Positions 15,900 through 22,967 of a DNA stretch of 64,000 nucleotides are shown one piece after another. Origin of the DNA: Suilimivivens aceti. GTDB taxonomy: Bacteria > Bacillota > Clostridia > Lachnospirales > Lachnospiraceae. Each line of letters begins with the position of its first letter. Within the stretch, counting starts at the first letter, position 1. A program made the position numbers and the translations under genes. The stretch spans positions 62,001 through 126,000 of the forward strand of contig NZ_JAOQKJ010000008.1 in NCBI RefSeq assembly GCF_025567405.1, given 5' to 3'. The notes beneath the pieces were generated by a model. It saw nothing but the letters and a program-made list of their open reading frames with translations. It had not been told where the DNA came from and searched no databases.

Positions 15900-17192
15900 T
15901 TATTTCTGCAGAGGACTTTCTCTGTAAATAATATCCTCTCTGCCGGGTCCATTGCTGACCATAGTGATCGGATATCCGATCTGCTCTTCTACGAACTCAA
16001 CATACCTTCTGCAGTTCTCCGGAAGATCCTCATATTTCTTAATTCCCCTGATATCACATTTCCATCCTGGGAGCTTCTTCAGTACCGGCTTTGCCTTCTC
16101 AAGCTTATAGGTAACAGGGAAGTCTGTTGTAACCTCTCCATCGATATCATAGCCAACACAAACCGGGATCTCATCCAGATAGCCAAGTGCATCCAGTACG
16201 GTAAATGCCACATCTGTTGCTCCCTGCAGTCTGCAGCCATACTTGGAAGCCACACAGTCAAACCAGCCCATACGTCTCGGACGACCTGTAGTAGCACCGA
16301 ATTCACCGCCATCACCGCCACGTCTTCTCAGCTCATCTGCCTCATCCCCGAAGATCTCGGACACAAACGCGCCTGCTCCGACTGCAGAAGAATATGCCTT
16401 GCATACCGTAACGATCTGTCTGATCTCATACGGCGGGATTCCCGCACCGATCGCACCATAAGCTGCCAGTGTAGAGGATGAAGTAACCATAGGATAAATA
16501 CCATGGTCAGGATCCTTCAGTGTACCAAGCTGTCCCTCTAAAAGGATGGTCTTTCCTTCCTTCAGTGCCTTATCAAGGAATACAGATACATCACATACAT
16601 AGGGCTCGATCATTTCTTTATATTCATGCAGGGTAGCAAGCAGCTCTTCCGGTTGCAGAGCCGGCTTGTGATAAAGATGCTCTAAGATAACGTTCTTCTG
16701 TTCACAGATTCTTACCACCTTGTCCTTCAGCAGCGCCTCATCAAACAGCTCACTGACCTGAAAACCGATCTTTGCATATTTATCAGAATAAAAAGGAGCG
16801 ATACCTGATTTGGTGGAGCCAAAGGACTTCTTGCCAAGCCTCTCCTCTTCATACTGGTCAAATAAAATATGGTAAGGCATTACCATCTGTGCCCTGTCAG
16901 AAACTACAATCTTCGGCATCGGAACATTCCTGTCTGTAATAGACTTGATCTCGTTTATCAGGATCGGGATGTTCAGTGCCACACCATTACCGATCACGCT
17001 GGTCGTATGTCCATAAAAAACACCTGATGGAAGCGTATGCAATGCAAATTTACCGTAATCATTTACGATCGTATGTCCTGCATTTGCTCCACCCTGAAAA
17101 CGGACAATAATATCTGCCTGTGCTGCAAGCATATCTGTGATCTTGCCCTTGCCTTCATCACCCCAGTTAGCACCTACAACTGCTTTTACCAT
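15900..17192 (-). CDS. purA: Adenylosuccinate synthase
   Basis: The protein has 430 aa, the normal length. Motifs: GANWGDEGKGK (GTP P-loop), FQGGANAGHTIV, GIAPFYSDK, LEGQLGTLKDPDHGIYPMVT and GATTGRPRRMGWFD (IMP/aspartate site). It makes adenylosuccinate from IMP and aspartate in AMP synthesis. A perfect terminator follows it. A promoter candidate lies about 75-100 bp upstream. An MCP fragment lies behind that promoter, so purA forms its own unit. Confidence 0.96.
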   Translation of the reverse strand: MVKAVVGANWGDEGKGKITDMLAAQADIIVRFQGGANAGHTIVNDYGKFALHTLPSGVFYGHTTSVIGNGVALNIPILINEIKSITDRNVPMPKIVVSDRAQMVMPYHILFDQYEEERLGKKSFGSTKSGIAPFYSDKYAKIGFQVSELFDEALLKDKVVRICEQKNVILEHLYHKPALQPEELLATLHEYKEMIEPYVCDVSVFLDKALKEGKTILLEGQLGTLKDPDHGIYPMVTSSSTLAAYGAIGAGIPPYEIRQIVTVCKAYSSAVGAGAFVSEIFGDEADELRRRGGDGGEFGATTGRPRRMGWFDCVASKYGCRLQGATDVAFTVLDALGYLDEIPVCVGYDIDGEVTTDFPVTYKLEKAKPVLKKLPGWKCDIRGIKKYEDLPENCRRYVEFVEEQIGYPITMVSNGPGREDIIYRESPLQK

Positions 17193-17264
17193 AAAAATAT
17201 CCTCACTTTCATGTAGAAACCCGCATCCGCAGATTTCTGTTTACTCTGAGCTCTTTACTTTATT

Positions 17265-17292
17265 ATTATACAGGATTCTTTGTTATAAGTAA
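17265..17292 (-). promoter_or_regulatory. Promoter candidate of purA
   Basis: On the minus strand TTACTT (17292-17287) and a perfect TATAAT (17270-17265), 16 bp apart, about 70 bp before the start codon. No purine riboswitch-like fold was seen in the leader. Confidence 0.5.
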
Positions 17293-17326
17293 AATCAATA
17301 TTCATTATATTTGTCATAATATGCAG

Positions 17327-17917
17327 TTATACAACAAATTCCTGCAGAATCCGGTTCAGTTCATTTGCCTTTTCTTCCAATGCTTCTACAGCCACATCCA
17401 GCTGTTCTACAGAGGCAAGCTGTCTTTCCGCTGAATGAGCTACATTAGCGGAGCCTGCTGCTGTCTGTGCAGATATCGCACTGATCGCCGAAATTGAAGC
17501 CAGTGTTGCATTTCTTCCTTCTTCCATGCTTTTTACATTTTCATTGATCACAGACAATGCTCCCAGAAGACCCTCAACCTGTTTTCCAATCCTGTCAAAG
17601 GATTCCGTAGTCAGCTCTACCGCCTTCTGCTGATCCTCCACAACGCTCTCTGCCTGTCTCGCAACCTCTGCTGCCTCCTGGCTGCTTCTCTCGATCTCAG
17701 ATACGATCCCTGCAATTTCTTCTGCGGAATGTACGGATTCATCTGCCAGCTTTCTGATCTCCTGTGCCACCACTGAAAAGCCTTTACCTGCTTCTCCGGC
17801 TCTGGCCGCTTCAATGGATGCATTTAAGCTCAGAAGATTTGTCTGTTCAGCGATCTCATTGATCGTTTCTATGATCTTTCCTGTAATTCTGGTCGTGGAT
17901 CCTGTGTCTTCAGCTTT
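17327..17917 (-). pseudogene. Methyl-accepting chemotaxis protein, signalling-tip fragment
   Basis: The open stretch encodes only the cytoplasmic hairpin of a chemoreceptor: ITGKIIETINEIAEQTNLLS, then LNASIEAARAGEAGKGFSVV, AQEIRKLADES and a coiled-coil end. There is no start codon; a TGA at 17920-17918 closes the frame upstream, and sensor, membrane and HAMP parts are absent. Its sequence differs from the intact chemoreceptor at 32.9 kb (KGFSVVAQ against RGFAVVAE), so it is not a recent copy. It looks like a gene cut by deletion. Confidence 0.8.
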
Positions 17918-18066
17918 TCATCCAGGTCGCACCTGTTTCCAAATAAAAAATAATGGTACTGGTCCCCGGCTACCTGTTCCCCTTCTGAAGTTGCGATATA
18001 AGCAGAGTAAAGACCAGGTTCCTTCGTCTGGGTTGTTGTGATCGACGTATGCTCGTCCGACAGGAA
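17869..18066 (-). pseudogene. Unidentified protein fragment next to the MCP relic
   Basis: A minus-strand frame without a start reads SNIYFLSDEHTSITTTQTKE, then PGLYSAYIATSEGEQVAGDQ and YHYFLFGNRCDLDEKLK before running to a stop at 17871-17869. The composition looks coding, and it overlaps the 5' end of the MCP fragment in another frame. It might be a remnant of a sensor domain; I do not recognise it. Confidence 0.3.
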
Positions 18067-18073
18067 ATAAATG

Positions 18074-18122
18074 TTTGAAAAGAGAAAAAGGCACCCAGAT
18101 CTTAAAATCTGAATGCCTCATA
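18074..18122 (-). terminator. Intrinsic terminator of ilvE
   Basis: On the minus strand a GGCATTCAGAT / ATCTGGGTGCC stem (two G-T pairs) is followed by TTTTTCTCTTTT, about 25 bp after the stop. Confidence 0.75.
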
Positions 18123-18146
18123 GATCACTTGTATTCTTTATTTTAC

Positions 18147-19163
18147 TTAATCAATCTCACAGATCCATCCTTCCGGAGCCTTAATGGTTCCCATCTGGAT
18201 ACCTGTTAATGTATCATACAGCTTCCTGGTGATCGGTCCCATCTCTGTGCCATAGCAGATCTCCCTGCCATGATCTACGATCTTGCCAACCGGTGAGATA
18301 ACTGCTGCTGTTCCGCAAAGTCCACACTCAGCGAACTCTCCGATCTCATCAAGATATACCGGTCTCTCCTCTGCTTCCAGTCCAAGGTATTCTTTTGCAA
18401 CCTGGATCAGTGAACGACGTGTGATAGAAGGCAGGATACTGTCTGACTTGGGAGTTACTACCTTGCCATCCTTTGTAATGAACAGAAGATTTGCCCCACC
18501 TGTCTCCTCGATCCTGGTTCTGGTAGCTGCATCCAGATATACGTTCTCATCATAGCCCTGCTTATGAGCATCTACGATCGCATGAAGGCTCATTGCATAG
18601 TTCAGACCAGCCTTGATATGGCCTGTTCCGTGCGGTGCTGCCCTGTCGAAATCACTGACACGGATGGTGATCGGCTTAGCGCCGCCCTTGAAATAAGGAC
18701 CAACCGGTGTGGTCAGGATCCTGAACTGGTATTCATCAGCAGGCTTTACACCGATAACAGGGTTGCTGCCAAACATATAGGGACGGATATATAAGGTAGC
18801 ACCACTTCCATAAGGAGGCACGAAGGCTTCATTCGCCTTAACAGTCTTCTTAACTGCTTCAACGAACTTGTCCTTAGGATAAATGGGCATCTCAAGACGA
18901 GCTGCACTCTGCTCCAGTCTCTCACCGTTTAAGTCGGGACGGAAAGTTACGATCTTACCATCCTTAGTAGTATATGCCTTCAGACCTTCAAATACAGTCT
19001 GTGCATACTGCAGAACACCTGCACATTCATTAAGGACTATATTAGCATCGGTTGTGAGGGTTCCCTCATCCCATGCACCATTCTTATAGTTGGAAACGAA
19101 TCTGTAATCTGTCTGTAGATAACCAAAGCCAAGATTGGCCCAATCAATATTTTTCTTTTCCAT
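18147..19163 (-). CDS. ilvE: Branched-chain amino acid aminotransferase
   Basis: The protein has 338 aa and belongs to the class IV PLP aminotransferases of the BCAT-II type. Seen are QTVFEGLKAYTTKDG, RPDLNGERLEQSAARLEMP, GLNYAMSLHAIVDAHKQGYD with the context of the PLP-lysine, and VISPVGKIVDHG. It exchanges amino groups between Val/Leu/Ile and 2-oxoglutarate in the cytoplasm. It has its own promoter and terminator, so it is a single-gene unit behind folA. Confidence 0.93.
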   Translation of the reverse strand: MEKKNIDWANLGFGYLQTDYRFVSNYKNGAWDEGTLTTDANIVLNECAGVLQYAQTVFEGLKAYTTKDGKIVTFRPDLNGERLEQSAARLEMPIYPKDKFVEAVKKTVKANEAFVPPYGSGATLYIRPYMFGSNPVIGVKPADEYQFRILTTPVGPYFKGGAKPITIRVSDFDRAAPHGTGHIKAGLNYAMSLHAIVDAHKQGYDENVYLDAATRTRIEETGGANLLFITKDGKVVTPKSDSILPSITRRSLIQVAKEYLGLEAEERPVYLDEIGEFAECGLCGTAAVISPVGKIVDHGREICYGTEMGPITRKLYDTLTGIQMGTIKAPEGWICEID

Positions 19164-19207
19164 ACTGTTACGCTCCTCTCCTGTGTAGAACCATATTGAA
19201 TTTTTTT

Positions 19208-19245
19208 TATTATTATCCTTTTCCTAAAAAAAGTCAATAGTTCTT
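19208..19245 (-). promoter_or_regulatory. Promoter of ilvE
   Basis: On the minus strand TTGACT and TAATAA stand about 16 bp apart in the short gap after the folA stop. No T-box or leucine-rich leader peptide was seen. Confidence 0.5.
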
Positions 19246-19254
19246 TGGTTTTCC

Positions 19255-19746
19255 CTATTTTCTGCGTTCATACTTCTGAAAATGATAGGTGATATCGAAA
19301 TACACCTGCTCATCACTCTCACCAGTCAGCTCCCACTCCGGATCCTCCTCCAGATTTGGGAAAAAGGCATCTGCCTCATAGGCACGGTCTATCTTTGTAA
19401 TATGTGCGGTATCACAGTAAGGCAGAAGCTGTCTGTAAACACTCTCCCCGCCGATCACATATACATCCTCTGTGTCGTAGTCCTTCAGTCTTTCGAGAAG
19501 CTCTTCGATACTGTTGAACACCTCTGCATCCTTCACCTTGAAATTCTCATTTCCGGACAGAATCAGATTCTCCCTGTTCTTAAGCGGCAGTCCCCCCGGA
19601 AATGTCTGCAGTGTCTTCCGCCCAAGGATCACGACCTTTCCTGTCGTTTCTTCCCGGAAAAATTTATGATCTGCCGGAATCCTCACAAGAAGCTCATTCC
19701 GGTTTCCAATGGCCCAGTTTTCATCTACCGCTGCAATTACATTCAT
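19255..19746 (-). CDS. folA: Dihydrofolate reductase
   Basis: The protein has 163 aa. Motifs: MNVIAAVDENWAIGNRNELL, VVILGRKTLQTFPGGLPLKNR, and the cofactor site VYVIGGESVYRQLLPY, ending AHITKIDRAYEADAFFPNL. It reduces dihydrofolate with NADPH and regenerates the folate used up by thymidylate synthase. Its gene follows thyA by 27 bp, a usual functional pairing, and both follow the beta-CASP nuclease gene. Confidence 0.95.
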   Translation of the reverse strand: MNVIAAVDENWAIGNRNELLVRIPADHKFFREETTGKVVILGRKTLQTFPGGLPLKNRENLILSGNENFKVKDAEVFNSIEELLERLKDYDTEDVYVIGGESVYRQLLPYCDTAHITKIDRAYEADAFFPNLEEDPEWELTGESDEQVYFDITYHFQKYERRK

Positions 19747-19773
19747 GTATTTATCCTCATTTTCTTTCTGTTT

Positions 19774-20622
19774 TTAAATAGCGATCGGTATATTTATGAT
19801 CTGCTCTCCCGTCACATAATTTTCCACGCTGACATCATTTCTCGTAAATTTATAGAAATCCCTGATCTCCGGATTCAGATGAAAGGTGGGCGCCGGGTAC
19901 TGTTCTCTTGCTATCAGCTCCTTTATGACCGGAATATGTCTGTCATAAATATGGGCATCTGCGATCACATGCACAAGCTCCCCTGCATTCATATCACATA
20001 CCTGTGCCAGCATATGGACAAGCACTGCGTACTGGACTACATTCCAGTTATTGGCCGCCAGCACATCCTGGGATCTCTGGTTCAGGATCGCATTCAGTGT
20101 CAGCTTATCCTCTCCCTTCTTCTGGGTCACATTGAAGGTCATGCTGTATGCACAGGGATACAGGTTCATCTCATGCAGATCCTCATGCACATAAATATTG
20201 GTCAGGATCCGGCGGCTGAACGGATTGTTCTTCAGATCATAGATCACCCTGTCCACCTGATCCATCATGCCTTCCTTATATTGATGCTTCACACCAAGCT
20301 GATAGCCATAGGCCTTACCGATGGAACCGTTCTCATCGGCCCATTCATCCCAGACGTGGCTGTGAAGATCGTGGATATTGTTGGATTTCTGCTGCCAGAT
20401 CCAGAGCATCTCATCCGTTGCACTTTTCAGCGCGGTCCTCCTTAATGTGATCAGGGGAAATTCCTTTGAAAGGTCATACCTGTTTACCACCCCGAATTTC
20501 TTGATGGTATAGGCCGGTGTCCCATCTTCCCAGTGAGGTCTTACCTTTTCCCCCTCTGTGCTGGTGCCATTCTCCAGAATATCCCTGCACATATCCACAA
20601 ATATCTTATCTGCCATACTCAT
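19774..20622 (-). CDS. thyA: Thymidylate synthase
   Basis: About 282 aa from MSMADKIF. Motifs of the ThyA family: LRRTALKSATDEMLWIWQQ, RRILTNIYVHEDLHEMNLYP with the catalytic Cys in YPCAYSMTF, and LNQRSQDVLAANNWNVVQYA, HVIADAHIYDRHI. The residue after the catalytic Cys is Ala rather than the more common His. It makes dTMP from dUMP with methylene-tetrahydrofolate. The start was chosen after the stop of the upstream gene, where AAAGGA precedes it; an ATG ten codons upstream overlaps that gene. Confidence 0.94.
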   Translation of the reverse strand: MSMADKIFVDMCRDILENGTSTEGEKVRPHWEDGTPAYTIKKFGVVNRYDLSKEFPLITLRRTALKSATDEMLWIWQQKSNNIHDLHSHVWDEWADENGSIGKAYGYQLGVKHQYKEGMMDQVDRVIYDLKNNPFSRRILTNIYVHEDLHEMNLYPCAYSMTFNVTQKKGEDKLTLNAILNQRSQDVLAANNWNVVQYAVLVHMLAQVCDMNAGELVHVIADAHIYDRHIPVIKELIAREQYPAPTFHLNPEIRDFYKFTRNDVSVENYVTGEQIINIPIAI

Positions 20623-20639
20623 AATACACGATTTTCCTT

Positions 20640-22238
20640 TCAGTTCTCCCATTTATCACAAAGGGAATTGATCTGGTCCGCAAACTTGCCAAGCTCTTTA
20701 TTCGGCCTTCCCTCACACTTCTGGATGACAGAAAGAAGTCTCTGGCCTGCTGCCACAAGTCTTGCAAACACATCGGATACCGCCTTTGCTTTTTTCTTCA
20801 GTGCCACCGGCTCTGCCTCATAGACAAATTCGCCGGTCAGCAGATCAAATTCCGTTCCGCTGTAAGGAGCATAGGCCTGATAGCCGTACTCCTTTTTCAG
20901 ACATTCCGTAAAGGACATACATACGCTGTCCTCACCATGAACCACAAATACACGCTCCGGCTTCTCCGTAAAGCCCTGCAGCCAGTCGATCAGTCCGTTT
21001 TTATCTGCGTGTCCGGACAATCCCGTAAGGGATCGGATACCTGCCCGTACCGCAATAGGTTCCCCAAACAGCTTTACTTCATCAATGCCCTCCACAAGAC
21101 TTCTGCCAAGCGTACCCACTGCCTGATAGCCGACAAACAGGATCGTACTGTCCTCTCTCCACAGATTATGCTTCAGATGATGACGGATACGGCCTGCATC
21201 GCACATACCGGAAGCTGAGATGATAACCTTTGGTGTACTGTCAAAGTTGATAGCCTTGGACTCCTCACTGGTAATGGAAAGCCGGAGGCCTGAAAAAGAA
21301 ATAGGATTGATCCCTTTCTTTACCAGCTCCATGGCCTCCTCATCAAAGCAGTCTACTTCATTCTGATGAAAAATACCGGTAGCCTCTACCGCCAGAGGAC
21401 TGTCCACATAAACCGGGAAGTCCTCATGCCCTTCCACCAGTCTGTTTTCTTTTATTTTTCTGATAAAGTACAGCATCTCCTGGGTTCTTCCGACAGCAAA
21501 GGAAGGAATCACCACATTACCGCCTTTATCAAAGGTTTCCTTCAGTATCCCGGTCAGTTCCCTTATATAATCAGGACGTTCTCCCGGATGCAGTCTGTCA
21601 CCATAGGTGGATTCCATGACAACATAATCTGCTTCCTGCGTCTTCTGCGGATCCTTGATCAATGGCTGGTTTTTATTTCCGATATCCCCGGAAAAGACGA
21701 TCTTTTTCGTGACCCCCTCTTCAGTGATCCATACCTCGATACTGGCTGAACCAAGAAGGTGTCCCACATCCGTAAACCGTATCTCGATCCCATCGCAGAG
21801 AGGCATCTTCTTTCCATAGGGACAAGGCACAAGCCTGTTGATCGCATTCTGGGCATCCTCCATTGTATATGGCGGTTCATAGGGCTCCTGCCTGGCATTC
21901 CTCTTTGCCTTACGGTTCTTCCAGTCCGCCTCCTGCATCTGGATATGCGCACTGTCGCGCAGCATGATGCTGCAAAGATCCGCAGTTGCCTCTGTTGTCA
22001 GGATCTGTCCGTGAAATCCTCTCGCTGAAAGCTGTGGCAGCATACCGGAATGGTCAATATGTGCATGGGTCAGAAGTACATAATCTATCATGGACTCTGA
22101 CACGGGAAGCGGTACATTTTCAAACACATTAACGCCCTGCTCCATACCGTAATCCACCAAGATATGCTTCCCACATGCATTCAGATAATGACAGCTCCCT
22201 GTAACCTCATGATCTGCCCCAATAAACATCAGCCTCAT
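20640..22238 (-). CDS. MBL-fold beta-CASP RNase/metallohydrolase
   Basis: The protein has 532 aa. The metallo-beta-lactamase core shows THAHIDHSGMLPQL (HxHxDH), DVGHLLGSASIEVW and FSGDIGN; the beta-CASP domain follows (MESTYGDRLHPG, IPSFAVGRTQEMLYFI, ISASGMCDAGRIRHHL) and ends with the RNA-specificity region GHADKNGL and FVVHGE. This is the CPSF/YSH1-like family of RNA-processing nucleases in bacteria, distinct from RNase J. It leads the thyA-folA group with a 17-bp gap to thyA. RNA cleavage is inferred from the family. Confidence 0.88.
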   Translation of the reverse strand: MRLMFIGADHEVTGSCHYLNACGKHILVDYGMEQGVNVFENVPLPVSESMIDYVLLTHAHIDHSGMLPQLSARGFHGQILTTEATADLCSIMLRDSAHIQMQEADWKNRKAKRNARQEPYEPPYTMEDAQNAINRLVPCPYGKKMPLCDGIEIRFTDVGHLLGSASIEVWITEEGVTKKIVFSGDIGNKNQPLIKDPQKTQEADYVVMESTYGDRLHPGERPDYIRELTGILKETFDKGGNVVIPSFAVGRTQEMLYFIRKIKENRLVEGHEDFPVYVDSPLAVEATGIFHQNEVDCFDEEAMELVKKGINPISFSGLRLSITSEESKAINFDSTPKVIISASGMCDAGRIRHHLKHNLWREDSTILFVGYQAVGTLGRSLVEGIDEVKLFGEPIAVRAGIRSLTGLSGHADKNGLIDWLQGFTEKPERVFVVHGEDSVCMSFTECLKKEYGYQAYAPYSGTEFDLLTGEFVYEAEPVALKKKAKAVSDVFARLVAAGQRLLSVIQKCEGRPNKELGKFADQINSLCDKWEN

Positions 22239-22284
22239 GCCATTTCCTCCAATCTGTTCCTAAGCTACAAATTCCTTCACAATA

Positions 22285-22315
22285 TAACAAAGTATACCAT
22301 ATCTGAATATAATAT
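22285..22315 (-). promoter_or_regulatory. Promoter of the beta-CASP gene
   Basis: On the minus strand TTGCTA and TATACT with an 18-bp spacer in the divergent gap between this gene and ytaF. The ytaF promoter must overlap it; a TATAAT on the plus strand near 22305 is a candidate with a weak -35. Confidence 0.45.
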
Positions 22316-22340
22316 AGCAAACCTTATAAGGACACTTCCA

Positions 22341-22967
22341 ATGCTTTCGTCTTTTCTGACCTTTCTTCTTTTCTGCATTGCGCTTTCTGCAGACACCTTT
22401 ACCGCAGGGCTATCCTATGGCAGCTCCGGTGTCAGGATCCCTGCTCCCTCAAAGCTTATTCTGGCCCTCGTTTCCGGTCTCATGTTTACCCTTTCTGTTT
22501 TTTTCTCCGTTTTTCTCTCAGTGCATTTTCCGGAAAAAGCAGTCCTTCTTCTTTCCTTTCTGATCTTTTTCTGTCTTTCTCTTTATAAGGGCTATGATGC
22601 CCTGTCCTTCAGGAGCCACGGCAGATGCGGACAGAAAAAAGCACTGGCCGGAGCTCTTACCACCGATTCCCTTTCCCGCAGGATTAACTATGCTAAGCCC
22701 TCTGTCCTTTCTGTGAAGGAAGCCTTCCTGCTCTCCCTTGTCCTGTCTCTTGACAGTCTTACCGCAGGCGCCGGTTATCAGCTTAATCTTCCTCCGCTCC
22801 CTGTCATACTGCTGCTTTCCTCCGCGATCCACCTTTTGTCCCTGATCCTCGGACTCTCCTTAAGCAGACGGCTTCTCAGGAAGCATTCATGCATACTCTC
22901 TCTTCTCCCGGCCCTGTTCTTTCTCTTTCTTGCCCTGTCCAGGCTTTTGAAATTCCTGTACTCCTGA
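22341..22967 (+). CDS. ytaF: YtaF-type sporulation membrane protein (MntP-like)
   Basis: The protein has 208 aa, almost all membrane helices (about six). Two internally similar motifs, ALSADTFTAGLSYGSSGVRIP and LVLSLDSLTAGAGYQL, are the Asp-containing half-sites of the MntP/YtaF family, which includes manganese exporters and the sporulation protein YtaF. AAGGA stands nine bases before the ATG chosen; the upstream open frame has no binding site. Its last 81 bp overlap the end of the convergent P-type ATPase gene. A cation efflux role is inferred. Confidence 0.75.
   Translation: MLSSFLTFLLFCIALSADTFTAGLSYGSSGVRIPAPSKLILALVSGLMFTLSVFFSVFLSVHFPEKAVLLLSFLIFFCLSLYKGYDALSFRSHGRCGQKKALAGALTTDSLSRRINYAKPSVLSVKEAFLLSLVLSLDSLTAGAGYQLNLPPLPVILLLSSAIHLLSLILGLSLSRRLLRKHSCILSLLPALFFLFLALSRLLKFLYS

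Noticed and set aside
19282..20445. Plus-strand open frame of 387 codons
   Set aside because: It is the shadow of folA and thyA, which are certain; the composition (many His, Cys, Ile) is not protein-like.
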